Below are positions 26,758 to 36,156 of a DNA stretch of 64,000 bases, one piece after another (positions within the stretch are counted from its first letter, which is position 1; every line of letters starts with the position of its first letter). This DNA comes from Synechococcus sp. UW140 (GTDB taxonomy: Bacteria; Cyanobacteriota; Cyanobacteriia; PCC-6307; Cyanobiaceae). A program made the translations under genes and the position numbers. The stretch spans positions 1-64,000 of the forward strand of contig CAMCMT010000005.1 in NCBI GenBank assembly GCA_945875915.1, written 5' to 3'. The notes under the pieces were generated by a model. That model was not told the origin of the DNA. It ran no database searches and saw nothing but the letters and a program-made list of their open reading frames with translations.

Positions 26758-27765
26758 TCAGCGCCAGGCCGCTGCGGGAACAGGGGCTGCGGCCGGTAGG
26801 GCGGGCAGGTTGGGAGCTCCTGCAAGGGGCGCGGCAGCCCTTGGCTTGGACGCCGCGGCCACCGGCCTGGGACGTTTGGAGGGTTCAGCAGCCTTAGTAG
26901 GCACTCCAGCCTTAACCGCTCCAGCAGCCCCCGTGGCCGAGACAGCCTTGGTGGCTTGAACAGCCTTGGTGGCTTGAACAGGATTGGCAGGCGCGATTGG
27001 CTTGGCGACAGCAACCGGCTTGGGGTTCACGGAATTAGGGACCGGAGCGGAGGCCCCCAGGCCTGGTTTTTGCGCTGCCCCCTGGCCAGGGGTCTGGGGT
27101 GGGCTGCCTGCCTTCTGCTCCGCTGGGGCCTTGGGGTCCAAGGGAAGCTTGGCCGCCGGCGCAGCGGGCTCGGGCGAGGGGCGGCTGGCGGTGCCCCCCT
27201 CTGGCCAGCTGTCCCGATACACGTAGACATGGCCGAGGGCCCGGCTGCCGAAGCTGCGGCGCATCACCCGCCAACCGGGCTCGGCCACCAGTAGTAGAAA
27301 GCCATTGCCCTGGCCGCCCGTGCGTGCCACCACCATCTCGGGGCCAGCGTCGGGCCGGGTGGGTTGGGCCATCAGCAGGGTTTCCGCCGAGTCCTTCACA
27401 ACGCTGAGCCGATAGACCGTGCCCAGATCGGCCGTGCCGATCCGCAGGGAATAGCCGTTGCCATCGATGAAGCGGTTGCAGATGCCGGTGAAATCGAAGG
27501 TGGCCAGCAGGGGTTCCACCACCGCCGGCCGGCTGCCGGACACCGCATAGCAGGGGCGCTGGGCGCTGCGCTGCTCATAGATGTTGAGCTGGCCGCGGCT
27601 GCCATCGCCAATCGGCGCCGCCACGATGATGAATTTGCCCTGGTCCACCTCCTGGGTGCTGAACATAGAGGCCTGGGCGCGGGCAGGGGGCGCTGCGGCC
27701 CAGCCGGCCGCCGTAAGGCCCACCAGCGAAAACAAAACAGCCAGGGGACGGACCAGGCGCGTCAT
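26758..27765 (-). CDS. Secreted DUF3747 protein with Ala/Pro/Lys-rich tail
   Basis: This 335-residue protein has a signal peptide (LVRPLAVLFSLVGLTAAGWA, cleavage near ARAQA), then a domain starting SMFSTQEVDQGKFIIVAAPI with NIYEQRSAQRPCYAVSG. That matches the cyanobacterial DUF3747 domain of unknown function. From about residue 195 the protein is a Pro/Ala/Lys/Val-rich, probably unstructured tail with short internal repeats (VQATKA twice). The ATG at 27765 is chosen because the signal peptide starts there; the frame is open further upstream. The tail could bind cell wall or act as a spacer, which is inference. Confidence 0.85.
   Translation of the reverse strand: MTRLVRPLAVLFSLVGLTAAGWAAAPPARAQASMFSTQEVDQGKFIIVAAPIGDGSRGQLNIYEQRSAQRPCYAVSGSRPAVVEPLLATFDFTGICNRFIDGNGYSLRIGTADLGTVYRLSVVKDSAETLLMAQPTRPDAGPEMVVARTGGQGNGFLLLVAEPGWRVMRRSFGSRALGHVYVYRDSWPEGGTASRPSPEPAAPAAKLPLDPKAPAEQKAGSPPQTPGQGAAQKPGLGASAPVPNSVNPKPVAVAKPIAPANPVQATKAVQATKAVSATGAAGAVKAGVPTKAAEPSKRPRPVAAASKPRAAAPLAGAPNLPALPAAAPVPAAAWR
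26942..26977 (-). repeat. Two perfect 18-bp tandem units in the DUF3747 gene
   Basis: The 18-bp unit (acagccttggtggcttga on the plus strand) occurs twice without change and partly a third time. It encodes the repeat VQATKA in the low-complexity tail. It is a recent slippage duplication. Confidence 0.9.
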
Positions 27766-27823
27766 GGTCAGGGTTCGGGCTAAGGGCAAATCGTAGAAGT
27801 GCCCCACCCGCAAGCCAGCCCGA

Positions 27824-28015
27824 TCAGGCCGGTTGGTTGAGGCGGATCGCCACCACCAAGGCCACCAGGGTGCCGGGTATCGAAGCGCCCAGGATCCAGC
27901 GGGTGGCGGTGACGCCCAGGTCGGGGTCTCCGTAGGCGAGTTCAAAGACGCAGCCTGTGGCGGCAATGCCCAGCAGGCAAGCCAGGGCTAAAAACAGGCC
28001 AGCTAGGGGGTTCAT
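27824..28015 (-). CDS. Small two-helix membrane protein
   Basis: This 63-residue protein has two hydrophobic helices (LAGLFLALACLLGIAATGCVFELA and WILGASIPGTLVALVVAI) joined by the polar loop YGDPDLGVTATR. It begins with ATG at 28015, 20 bp after the def stop on the same strand, so it is probably co-transcribed with def. It looks like a small conserved cyanobacterial membrane protein, but I cannot name it. Confidence 0.75.
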   Translation of the reverse strand: MNPLAGLFLALACLLGIAATGCVFELAYGDPDLGVTATRWILGASIPGTLVALVVAIRLNQPA

Positions 28016-28035
28016 CTGCTTAGAAATTCAGGTGA

Positions 28036-28620
28036 TCAGAGCAGGGAGCGGACATGGGCCCGATCAAAGCCTTTTTCTTTGAGGCCTTCCTCCAGGCTCG
28101 CCCCATCGCTGACCCGATCGACAAACAGCACGCCGTTGAGATGGTCCATTTCATGCAGGATGCAACGGGCCAATAGCCCATCGGCCTTGAGCCGGCGGCT
28201 GCGGCCCATCTCGCAGCGGTAGCTCACCTCCACCACGCTCGGTCGCACCACATCGAGGTACACACCCGGAATGCTGAGGCAACCCTCTTCGTAGGTGCAG
28301 ATCGAGCCCCCTTCGGCGGTGATTTCGGGGTTGATCAACACCATGGGAGGGGTGGCTGGATTTTCAAGATCCAGGTCGATCACTAGCAGTTGCTGGTGAA
28401 CACCCACCTGGGGAGCCGCCAAGCCGATGCCCTTGGCCGCATACATGCTCAGCAACATCTGGCGGGCCAGCTCCCGCACCGATTCATCCACCTTGCCGAT
28501 GCGCTTGGCCGGCGTGCGCAGCACCTCATCGCCCAGGGTGTGGATCGCCATGGGCGGCGTGTCCAGGGGCTCTTTCGAGACATGCACCCCCTTACTCGAC
28601 TGCTCCGCAGAACGCGCCAT
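28036..28620 (-). CDS. def: Peptide deformylase
   Basis: Def removes the formyl group from the initiator methionine of new proteins. The three motifs are present: GIGLAAPQVG, EGCLSIPG (metal-binding Cys) and HEMDHLNGVLFVDR (HExxH). The length of 194 residues from the ATG at 28620 is normal for the type 1B enzymes of cyanobacteria and plastids; a TTG at 28641 in frame is less likely. Downstream, a small membrane protein gene follows after 20 bp. Confidence 0.97.
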   Translation of the reverse strand: MARSAEQSSKGVHVSKEPLDTPPMAIHTLGDEVLRTPAKRIGKVDESVRELARQMLLSMYAAKGIGLAAPQVGVHQQLLVIDLDLENPATPPMVLINPEITAEGGSICTYEEGCLSIPGVYLDVVRPSVVEVSYRCEMGRSRRLKADGLLARCILHEMDHLNGVLFVDRVSDGASLEEGLKEKGFDRAHVRSLL

Positions 28621-28697
28621 CCTGGCGAAGCTGCTGGCCAAAGGACAATCCCGTTCCGACTGGGGACGATTCTAGGAGCCGCGGCAAACAACGACCG

Positions 28698-30884
28698 GTG
28701 ACGCCAACCCCTGCAGGCCTGCCTGCGACCACCGTGGAGGGACGCATCCCCAGCCTGCTGGAGCCGAAACTCCTAGCCGGCCAGCTGTACTGGCTAGAGC
28801 AACGGCCGGATCAACAAGGACGCACCACGCTGATGCGGCGCCCCTTTGGCGTGGAAACCGGAGGGGCGGCCACGCACCACCCGGCCGAGGAGCTGACGCC
28901 AGGCGACTGGAACCTGCGCAGCCGCATCCATGGCTACGGGGGCGGAGCCTGCGCCCTGGGGCAGGTCGCAGGACAGGCCATCGCCGTCTTTGTCGATGAC
29001 CGGGACCGCTGCCTCTGGCGCCTGGACCTGGGCTCTGCTGGGGCCGCCCCAAACGAGCCGATCCAGCTCACCCAACCCGCCGCCCGGGCCTTTGGCGGCG
29101 GCCTGATCGATCCATGGCGCCAACGCTGGATTGGTGTGGTGGAGGCGGATGGCCGAGACCAGCTGGTGGCGGTGTCCCTTTTGGGGGGCGAACCGGTGAC
29201 CCTGCACCAGGCCGCCGATTTCTGCGGCTACCCAACCCTGAGCCCCCGGGGCAGCCACCTGGCCTGGGGGGAATGGCAGCAGCCCCACCTGCCCTGGGAG
29301 CGCAGCCAGCTCTGGCTGGGCTGCTTCGCGGCGGCCGGGGCCGATGGCCCTGGCGAGGGCCTAGGCGAAGGGCTCGCGGCCTGTCGCCCCGTGGCTGGGT
29401 CGGACAACGGCAGCCGCCAGGCCAGCTCGGTGTTCCAACCGCTTTGGCTGGCTGGGGGCAGCCCAGAGGATTCGCCCAAGTACGGGGGGGTCCCGGTTCC
29501 TGCCGGGGCGGACGGCCATGGCGCCCCGGCGGCCCGGCCAGCCGATCTGCTGGTGGCTTGCGATCGCAGCGGCTGGTGGAACCTCGACCGCCTACCGGCG
29601 GCGGAGGCACTCACGGCAGCCGACCTGGAGCCCAGCGCCAGCGCCGAAGGGGATGGTAAAACCACCTTGGCCGAGTCCCCACCGTCCGATCGCCAACCAC
29701 CCCTGGCCTGGCAGCCGGTGCTGCCGATGGAGGCGGAATTTGCCACGCCCCAGTGGGTCTTGGGCCTGGCCACCACCGCCTGGGATGGCCGCCAGCTGGT
29801 GGCCGCCGCCTGCGTTCAGGGGAGCTGGCAGCTGGGCCGGATCGACTTCAACAACAACCCTGCAAAGGCAACGGGCCTGGCCCCTGGGAACCCGGCCGAT
29901 CCGGCCGCCCCAGCCCAGCCAGGCCGCTGGATCCCCTTCGATTTGCCCTTCAACGACTTTGGCGGCCTTTGCGCCGAGGACGGAGCCCTGGCCTGCCTGG
30001 CCAGCGGGGCCACCAGCCCCTCCGGGCTGTTGGAGCTGGAGCTCACCGGCGGCCAATGGCGCCACAGCCCCGCCGCGGCCAGTCCCCTGGCGCCCGAGGC
30101 GATCAGCCGGCCGCAACCCCTCTGGTTTGCCGGCTACGGCGGTGCCCCCACCCACGCCTGGTACTACCCGCCAATCGGCGGAGCCACGCCAGCGAGCCCC
30201 CTGCTGGTGAAGGGCCATAGCGGCCCCACGGCCATGGCCCGCTGCGGCCTCAACCTTGCGATCCAGTTCTGGACCAGCCGCGGTTGGGGGGTGCTCGATG
30301 TCAACTACGGCGGCTCCACGGGCTTTGGCCGCGCCTACCGGGAACGGCTCGATCGCCACTGGGGCCTGGTCGACAGCGCCGATTGCGCCGCGGCCGCCCT
30401 GGCGGTGGTGGCCGCTGGCAACGCTTCGGCCCAGCGGCTCGCGGTCGAAGGGGGTAGCGCCGGCGGCTTCACCGTGCTTTCAGCCCTGTGTTTCAGCGAT
30501 GTGTTCCGGGCGGGGGCCTGCCGCTACGCCGTCAGCGACCTGGAGGGCCTGGTGGCCGATGGCCACCGCTTTGAGGCCCACTACCTCGACAGCCTGGTGG
30601 GACCCTGGCCCGAGCAGCGGGCCACCTACCAAGCGCGCTCGCCCGTACAGCACGCCGAGCGAATCTCGGCACCGGTGATCTTTTTCCAGGGCCTCGATGA
30701 CCAGGTGGTGCCCCCCGCCCAGACCGATTCCATGGCCGAGGCCCTACGCAGTCGGGGTGTGCCGGTGGAGGTGCACCGTTTTGCCGGCGAGGGCCATGGG
30801 TTCCGCAGTGGCGCCGTACGGGTGGCCGTCCTGGAGGCCACCGAAGCCTTTTTCCGCCACCACTTCACCCTGGGGTGTGCCTAA
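28698..30884 (+). CDS. S9 family (prolyl oligopeptidase-type) serine peptidase
   Basis: This 728-residue protein has an N-terminal propeller region (residues 1-470) and a C-terminal alpha/beta-hydrolase peptidase domain. The nucleophile is in VEGGSAGGF, the aspartate in GLDDQVVPP and the histidine in GEGHGF, in the usual order. LVKGHSGPTAMA and FGRAYRERLDRHWGLVD are typical of acylaminoacyl-peptidase-like S9 members. It probably degrades peptides in the cytoplasm. The GTG start is at 28698. Its TAA stop shares a base with the ATG of the following GltS-like gene (TAATG), so the two are coupled. Confidence 0.92.
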   Translation: MTPTPAGLPATTVEGRIPSLLEPKLLAGQLYWLEQRPDQQGRTTLMRRPFGVETGGAATHHPAEELTPGDWNLRSRIHGYGGGACALGQVAGQAIAVFVDDRDRCLWRLDLGSAGAAPNEPIQLTQPAARAFGGGLIDPWRQRWIGVVEADGRDQLVAVSLLGGEPVTLHQAADFCGYPTLSPRGSHLAWGEWQQPHLPWERSQLWLGCFAAAGADGPGEGLGEGLAACRPVAGSDNGSRQASSVFQPLWLAGGSPEDSPKYGGVPVPAGADGHGAPAARPADLLVACDRSGWWNLDRLPAAEALTAADLEPSASAEGDGKTTLAESPPSDRQPPLAWQPVLPMEAEFATPQWVLGLATTAWDGRQLVAAACVQGSWQLGRIDFNNNPAKATGLAPGNPADPAAPAQPGRWIPFDLPFNDFGGLCAEDGALACLASGATSPSGLLELELTGGQWRHSPAAASPLAPEAISRPQPLWFAGYGGAPTHAWYYPPIGGATPASPLLVKGHSGPTAMARCGLNLAIQFWTSRGWGVLDVNYGGSTGFGRAYRERLDRHWGLVDSADCAAAALAVVAAGNASAQRLAVEGGSAGGFTVLSALCFSDVFRAGACRYAVSDLEGLVADGHRFEAHYLDSLVGPWPEQRATYQARSPVQHAERISAPVIFFQGLDDQVVPPAQTDSMAEALRSRGVPVEVHRFAGEGHGFRSGAVRVAVLEATEAFFRHHFTLGCA

Positions 30885-32485
30885 TGGGGACTGGATGGGC
30901 GGTTGGTTGGGCCACTGGCCTGGTGGATCGGATCCCGCATCGGGTCGCGACTGTGGTGGTTGATCCAGGAGCCAATCCAGGGGCGAATTCCCTAGCGGAC
31001 CGGCTGGCACCACCCCTGGCAGCCCTGGGGCCGGCGTTGGGGTCCTGGCTGCAGCCACCGCTGCTGCCCTGGTCGGCAGCCGTGGCCGCCCTGCCGAGCT
31101 GGCTGCAGGAACCGGCCCGGGCCCTGCCCTGGCTGCTGCTGGCGATGGCCGCTCTGGCGGTGTTGCTGGTGCTGGGGCGGGCGATCGGCCAGCGGCTCCA
31201 GCTCAAGTTGGTCGGCATCCCCGAGGCCCTGGTGGCCGGCCTGATCGGCCTGGCCCTGGCCCCCTCCGGGCCCCTGCCCCTACTGCCGGAACCCGTGATG
31301 CAGCTCTGGGCCGACCTGCCCCTGGCGCTGTTGACCCTGGTGTTCGCCACCCTGCTGCTGGCCAAGCCACTGCCGAAGCTGGCGGGGCTGTGGCAACCGG
31401 TCTCGGCCCAAGTGCTGCTCTCGCTGACCCTGGCCTTTGGCCAGTTTCTAGTGGCGGGCCTAGCGGTGCTGTTTCTGCTGCAACCTTGGCTCGGGGTGAG
31501 CCCGCTGATGGCCTGCTTGATCGAGGTGGCCTTCGAGGGCGGCCATGGCTCCGCCGCTGCCATGGGACCCAGCTACGCGAGCCTGGGCTTTCCCACCGGC
31601 GCAGCCCTGGGCCTAGCCCTCTCAACGGTGGGGCTGTTGACCTCCACCCTGGTGGGCGGCGTGCTGGTGGTGGTGGGCCGCAGCCGGGGCTGGACCACTT
31701 GCTGGCCGGCCCCAGCCCCCCAAGGGGCCCCAGACGCAGCCGGCCCAGGGCCCAGCGACCAGGCCAGGTCGCCGCAGCGTCCGGTCTCGCCCCAGGGGGC
31801 CCTGCAACAGCTGGCCGCCTGGGGCGTGAATCTGGCCCTTGCCGGGGTGGCGGTGCTGGTGGGTGTTGGCCTGCTGGCCCTGCTCCGCGGCCTGGCCGAG
31901 CGCACCGGCGGCGGCTTCGCCCTGGTGATCGATGCCCTGCCCGTGTTTCCCCTGGCCCTGGTGGGCTCGATCCTGGTGCGACTGGTGCTGGAACGCCTGC
32001 ACCTAGACAGCTTGGTATCGGCGCCGATCCAGAGCCAAACCGGCACCCTTTCGGCCGATCTGCTGATCACGGCGGCCACGGCGGGTCTGGACCTGGCCCT
32101 GCTGCGCCAGGACTGGCTGCCCCTGACGGTGCTCTCCCTGGCCGGGCTGCTCTGGAACCTGGCGGTGATTTTGCTGCTGGCGCCGCGGATCCTGCCCAAG
32201 GACTGGTTTGAACGGGCCGTGATCGAATTTGGCCAGGCCACGGGCGTGGCGGCCAGTGGCCTGCTGCTACTGCGCATGGCCGATCCGGACGACCGCAGCG
32301 AGGCCCTACAGGCCTTTTCAATCAAACAGCTGCTGCTCCAACCCCTGCTCGCCGGCGGGGTGATCACGGTGGTTGCCCCCCTGGCGATCAGCGGCTGGGG
32401 CCTACCCGCCTGGACCGCCCTGTGTTTTGGCCTGGTGGTGGTCTGGGCCAGCCTGGGGCTTGCATTAGCCAGCCGGCGGGCCTAG
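30884..32485 (+). CDS. Sodium/glutamate symporter-like (GltS family) membrane protein
   Basis: This 533-residue protein has about 11-12 hydrophobic segments. It shows the GltS-type signature EGGHGSAAAMGPSYASLGFPTG and a second-half repeat with QTGTLSADLLITAATAGLDL and EFGQATGVAASGLLLLRM, as in the inverted repeats of GltS. GltS takes up glutamate with Na+. The N-terminal 75 residues before the first strong helix are longer than in E. coli GltS. The ATG at 30884 overlaps the stop of the S9 peptidase gene, hinting that peptide breakdown and amino-acid transport are linked. Substrate is inferred. Confidence 0.88.
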   Translation: MGTGWAVGWATGLVDRIPHRVATVVVDPGANPGANSLADRLAPPLAALGPALGSWLQPPLLPWSAAVAALPSWLQEPARALPWLLLAMAALAVLLVLGRAIGQRLQLKLVGIPEALVAGLIGLALAPSGPLPLLPEPVMQLWADLPLALLTLVFATLLLAKPLPKLAGLWQPVSAQVLLSLTLAFGQFLVAGLAVLFLLQPWLGVSPLMACLIEVAFEGGHGSAAAMGPSYASLGFPTGAALGLALSTVGLLTSTLVGGVLVVVGRSRGWTTCWPAPAPQGAPDAAGPGPSDQARSPQRPVSPQGALQQLAAWGVNLALAGVAVLVGVGLLALLRGLAERTGGGFALVIDALPVFPLALVGSILVRLVLERLHLDSLVSAPIQSQTGTLSADLLITAATAGLDLALLRQDWLPLTVLSLAGLLWNLAVILLLAPRILPKDWFERAVIEFGQATGVAASGLLLLRMADPDDRSEALQAFSIKQLLLQPLLAGGVITVVAPLAISGWGLPAWTALCFGLVVVWASLGLALASRRA

Positions 32486-32527
32486 GCGCCGGGGAAGCGA
32501 ACCGGATGCAGGCCGCCAATGCGGCCC

Positions 32528-34639
32528 TCAGCGCACCATCGCCGCCACGTTCCCCCCATCAACGGTGAGCACCACGCCGGTGCTGCGCTCCAGCAGGGCC
32601 AAGGAAACGAAGCCCTCGGCCACATCGCTTGCGCGCACCTCCCGGGAGAGCAGGTTGCCGGCCATGTAGTCGGCCTCGCTCAGGCCCCGGGCGGCGGAGC
32701 GGCTGCGGATCATGGCGTCATCGAGCAGGCCGGAGCGGATGCGATCGGCATTGATCGCATTGGAGCGGATCCCTTCCGGGCCGCCTTCGAGGGCGTACTG
32801 GCGCATCAGGGCCAGCAGGGCTGCCTTGGCAATGCCGTAGGCGCCGAAGTTGGGGCCCGGATTCAGGGCCTGCTTACTCACGTTGAACAGCAGCTGCCCC
32901 CCCAGCGCCGACCGGCTGGCGGCCTTTTCGGCATCGCCCGAATCCTGGGCCCGAAACACGGCCATGGCCGCCTGGGCCACGGTCTGATGGGCAAACAGAT
33001 TGAGCTCGAAACTGGCGCGCAGGTCGGCATCCGGCAGGCTGGCCATGGCGCCGCTCCAGGCGGCCCCGGCATTGCTCACCACGAGATCGAGGCCGCCGAA
33101 GCGGGCCACCACCTGGTCCAGGGCCTCCCGCACAGCCAGGGGATCCGTGAGGTCGCAGGCCAGGGCCAAGGCCTGGCGGCCGCAAGCTTTGGCCGTGGCC
33201 GCAGCGGCGGCGCCATCGCGGTCGAGGAGCGCCAATTCAGCCCCTTGTTTGGCAAAGGCGAGGGCCGTGGCTGCGCCGATGCCGCCGCCGGCGCCGGTCA
33301 CGAGCACCACCTGGCGGGCCAGGGGCTTCTCGCTGCCCTTGCCGAGCTTGGCCTGCTCCAGGCTCCAGTACTCCATCGCAAAGGTGTCGGCCTCACCGAC
33401 GGGCTCGAAGCGGCCCACGGCTTCGGCCGCCAGCAGGGTGCGGGCCCAGGCCAGACCTAGGTCGGCCGCCACCGAAGCATCCGCCGCGCTCTTGCCGATG
33501 CCCACCAGACCCAGGCCCGGGATCGCCACCAGCCGCGGCAGGGGATCGAGGGGGGTTTTGATCCCACCGGCACGGGCATTCTGGCGCTGGAAATAGGCCT
33601 GGTAGGCGGCGATATAGGCCGCCAGGGCCTGCTCGATCTGGGCGGCCGTGGGCTCGGCGGGCACCACCAACGGACTGGCTTTAGTGCGGATCACATGGTC
33701 GGGGGTGGCGACGCCGCGGCCGGCCCACTCGGCCAGGCGGGGATCATTCACCAGCTCCAGGGCCAGGGGCGTGGCGCGCAGGTCGAGCAGCCAGCGCAGC
33801 GGCGCCCCCTGGGCCCCGGCGGCCCGGGCCAGGGCCCCCCGCAGCACCGGCAGCACAGCCGCCGCAGCGCTGCTGGGCGCCGGCCCGGGGGCTGGCTGGC
33901 TGGGAGCCTGGGCGCCCTGCGCCAACTCAATGCGTTGCTCGGCTTGGCGCACCAGGGCCACCATCCGTTCGTAGCTCTGTTTGGCCGTGGCCCCAAAGGA
34001 GAAGAGGCCGTGCTTGAGCAGCACCATGCCCTCGAGCTCGATGCCCAAGGCGGCGGCGCGGGCGGCCGCCTGCTCGTAGGCGGCGGCGGCGGCTAGGGCC
34101 AGGTCAAAGCCGGGCATCACGTAGGGCACCAGGGCGACCCGATCGCCATACACCTGCCGGCAGATCGCTTCGGCATCGGGCTGGTCGGCCAGGGCCAGCA
34201 GGGCGATCGAATGGGTGTGGTCGACGTAGGTGTGGGGCAGGAAGGCATGCAGCAGGGCCTCCACCGACGGGTTGGGGGCGGCCGGATCGATCAGGTTCTG
34301 GCGCTGAGCCGCCACCATCGCTTCATCGCTGAGGCTCTCCAGGGCCCGCAGGGCCTGTAGGGGCTCCAGGCGCACGGCTGGATGGCCAGGGGGCTCGATC
34401 GTGGCCAGGTCCCAACCAGAGCCCTTCACGCACAGCACCGGGATGGTTTCACCCAACAACCCCGTAACCGTGGTTTTAACCGAGGTATTACCGCCGCCAT
34501 GGAGCACTAGGCCTGGATCAGCCCCGAGCAGGCGGGCCGAATAGGTGCGCAGCGCCAGGGCTTCTGGGACCCCTTGGGCCCCGTAGGCGGCCACGGCCCC
34601 AGCGGCGGCAGCGTCCGACCAGCGGTTGAGCACGGGCAT
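32528..34639 (-). CDS. Bifunctional class II aldolase / short-chain dehydrogenase
   Basis: This 703-residue protein has an N-terminal class II aldolase domain with GLVLHGGGNTSVK and the zinc-type histidines HTYVDHTHS. A C-terminal short-chain dehydrogenase follows with VVLVTGAGGGIGAATALAFA and the catalytic YGIAK (YxxxK). This architecture is known as the rhamnulose-1-phosphate aldolase/alcohol dehydrogenase fusion (RhaD/RhaE type). It would cleave a sugar phosphate to lactaldehyde and a triose phosphate and oxidise the aldehyde. Whether rhamnulose-1-phosphate is the substrate in a phototroph is not shown; no other rhamnose genes are in the window. Confidence 0.9.
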   Translation of the reverse strand: MPVLNRWSDAAAAGAVAAYGAQGVPEALALRTYSARLLGADPGLVLHGGGNTSVKTTVTGLLGETIPVLCVKGSGWDLATIEPPGHPAVRLEPLQALRALESLSDEAMVAAQRQNLIDPAAPNPSVEALLHAFLPHTYVDHTHSIALLALADQPDAEAICRQVYGDRVALVPYVMPGFDLALAAAAAYEQAAARAAALGIELEGMVLLKHGLFSFGATAKQSYERMVALVRQAEQRIELAQGAQAPSQPAPGPAPSSAAAAVLPVLRGALARAAGAQGAPLRWLLDLRATPLALELVNDPRLAEWAGRGVATPDHVIRTKASPLVVPAEPTAAQIEQALAAYIAAYQAYFQRQNARAGGIKTPLDPLPRLVAIPGLGLVGIGKSAADASVAADLGLAWARTLLAAEAVGRFEPVGEADTFAMEYWSLEQAKLGKGSEKPLARQVVLVTGAGGGIGAATALAFAKQGAELALLDRDGAAAAATAKACGRQALALACDLTDPLAVREALDQVVARFGGLDLVVSNAGAAWSGAMASLPDADLRASFELNLFAHQTVAQAAMAVFRAQDSGDAEKAASRSALGGQLLFNVSKQALNPGPNFGAYGIAKAALLALMRQYALEGGPEGIRSNAINADRIRSGLLDDAMIRSRSAARGLSEADYMAGNLLSREVRASDVAEGFVSLALLERSTGVVLTVDGGNVAAMVR

Positions 34640-34668
34640 GGTCGGGGGCTGGCGGCGCAGCCGGGAGG

Positions 34669-34929
34669 CTAGGTGGCAACGGAGCTATCGCCTTGCCAAC
34701 CGCCCAAACCGAAGGCCGAGACCACCAGGATCGCTTGGCCTACGGGCAGGTCACGCCCATCCGCCCCCGAGGGTTGTGGAGAGACAACAGAACGAATGGC
34801 GTAAAAACGCTCTTGCCAGGGTGGATTGGTCGGAACCAACCACGAATCAGCGCCCGCGCACAAGTAGCCCGGGGAAAGCCCGAGGGATCCATGGCGCTGG
34901 TCCTCCGGGGCATCAAAATCTGAGCACAT
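34669..34929 (-). CDS. Doubtful small hypothetical protein
   Basis: An 86-residue frame from ATG at 34929 (an upstream in-frame GTG lies at 34944) sits in a 405-bp gap without other genes. The protein reads CSDFDAPEDQRHGSLGLSPG and later QERFYAIRSVVS and ends DSSVAT. It has an ordinary amino-acid composition but no recognisable motif, signal peptide or ribosome site. In GC-rich DNA a chance frame of this length is plausible. Confidence 0.3.
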   Translation of the reverse strand: MCSDFDAPEDQRHGSLGLSPGYLCAGADSWLVPTNPPWQERFYAIRSVVSPQPSGADGRDLPVGQAILVVSAFGLGGWQGDSSVAT

Positions 34930-35044
34930 GAAAAATATGGCCACTACTTAGTCAAAAAGCAAACTGTAAATTTATTACGATTTGGAATTCAAAACCTCAG
35001 CCACCCCAACCTATCGACTAATTCTTCAGGCCAACACTCCCAGC

Positions 35045-35377
35045 CTAGAATCTTGACATCGCCGTAATTTTTGCAATTTTTCCAACCTCGAGCCCCGATA
35101 GTTCATCGAGGCTGAGCAATTTGTCCTTCACCAAACTGGCAAAGACAAACAAGATGCCATCAAGACGAAAATCGAAATGGCCCTCGATCGAATGGCGCTG
35201 GATGCTGAGAAAGTCGTGGAGCTGCCAAAGATCCTCTGCGCCCTGAAGGGCCGCGATCCGCTCCCGCAGGGATTCGGTCAACTGGGCAATGGCGCGGCCA
35301 TAGGCCATATCAAAGGCCTGCTTGGCGATGGCCTGCTCCTGATCTGTCCAACCCGCCAAAACCGTTTCCATCGTCAT
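35045..35377 (-). CDS. frp: Fluorescence recovery protein FRP
   Basis: FRP binds the light-activated red form of orange carotenoid protein, detaches it from the phycobilisome and speeds its return to the orange form, ending photoprotective quenching. The 110-residue, all-helical protein has the FRP core DLWQLHDFLSIQRHSIEG and GILFVFASLVKDKLLSLDEL. W51, H54, D55 and R61 match the functional W50, H53, D54 and R60 of the Synechocystis protein. The ATG at 35377 starts 3 bp after the crtW stop, so it is the third gene of the ocp-crtW-frp operon. Confidence 0.95.
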   Translation of the reverse strand: MTMETVLAGWTDQEQAIAKQAFDMAYGRAIAQLTESLRERIAALQGAEDLWQLHDFLSIQRHSIEGHFDFRLDGILFVFASLVKDKLLSLDELSGLEVGKIAKITAMSRF

Positions 35378-35380
35378 AAA

Positions 35381-36145
35381 TCAAGTTGGTAGGGACGCTA
35401 TCGCACTGTCCTGGCTGCCGCGAGGGACAGGGGCCAAGCCGCGAACCGCTGCATCGCAGCGTCGCTGGGCAGGCAAGGCAAACCAGGGCAAACCTGGCGA
35501 TTGATGGTGCTCGCGGTGGTAGCCGAAGTGATAGCAAGCCAGGAACGATAACCACACGGGCAGATCAAGGCTGCGGGCCTGGTGGCCAGGCCCCAAGGCC
35601 AGCCCAGCCCCGCGGTGGGGTAAGTAGGTGCCAACGGCAAACAATTGCAGCGAGCTGAGTACCAGGGGCAGGATGCAAACGAGCACCACAGCCAATCCGG
35701 GGGTGGCTGTGTGCTGCCAGGCGAAGAGCAGACACACGGCCCAGCTTGTTAAAAGGGATGCCATCTGGCCTGCTCCCAAATAGCCCGCCATGAACCGGCC
35801 ATACCAGGCCAAGGGCCCGGCCCCATCCTGGACATCCGGATCTTGGCGACTGCCTGGGGCCCGGTGGTGCTGGCGATGGTTGCGCAGGCAGCGCTCGTAG
35901 GGCAGGCAGGCATAGAGGGCCAAGGCCAGTTGACCCAGGCGCTGATTAGCACCAGCACGCAGGGGCAACAGAACACCATGCATGGCGTCGTGGCCAATAA
36001 TGAACAGTCCCGTTTGCAGAAATGTTCTTAGCCCAATCGCCAGGACCACTAGGGAGAGGGATTGGCTAGCCAGATCCACGCTCAACAAGGCAAGCAGGGA
36101 AAACAACCACGCCGCCGTGATAGCTGTAGCTAGGACAAGCCCCAT
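35381..36145 (-). CDS. crtW: Beta-carotene ketolase CrtW
   Basis: CrtW is a di-iron membrane oxygenase that adds 4-keto groups to beta-carotene, giving echinenone and canthaxanthin, the pigments OCP binds. The protein has the three histidine motifs HDAMHG, HRQHH and HREHH, several membrane helices, and the family segment LQLFAVGTYLPHR followed by ARSLDLPVWLSFLACYHFGY. The ATG at 36145 is the preferred start; a TTG at 36160 overlapping the ocp stop is possible. Between ocp and frp it completes a photoprotection cassette. Confidence 0.95.
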   Translation of the reverse strand: MGLVLATAITAAWLFSLLALLSVDLASQSLSLVVLAIGLRTFLQTGLFIIGHDAMHGVLLPLRAGANQRLGQLALALYACLPYERCLRNHRQHHRAPGSRQDPDVQDGAGPLAWYGRFMAGYLGAGQMASLLTSWAVCLLFAWQHTATPGLAVVLVCILPLVLSSLQLFAVGTYLPHRGAGLALGPGHQARSLDLPVWLSFLACYHFGYHREHHQSPGLPWFALPAQRRCDAAVRGLAPVPRGSQDSAIASLPT

Positions 36146-36156
36146 GCCGGCCTGGC

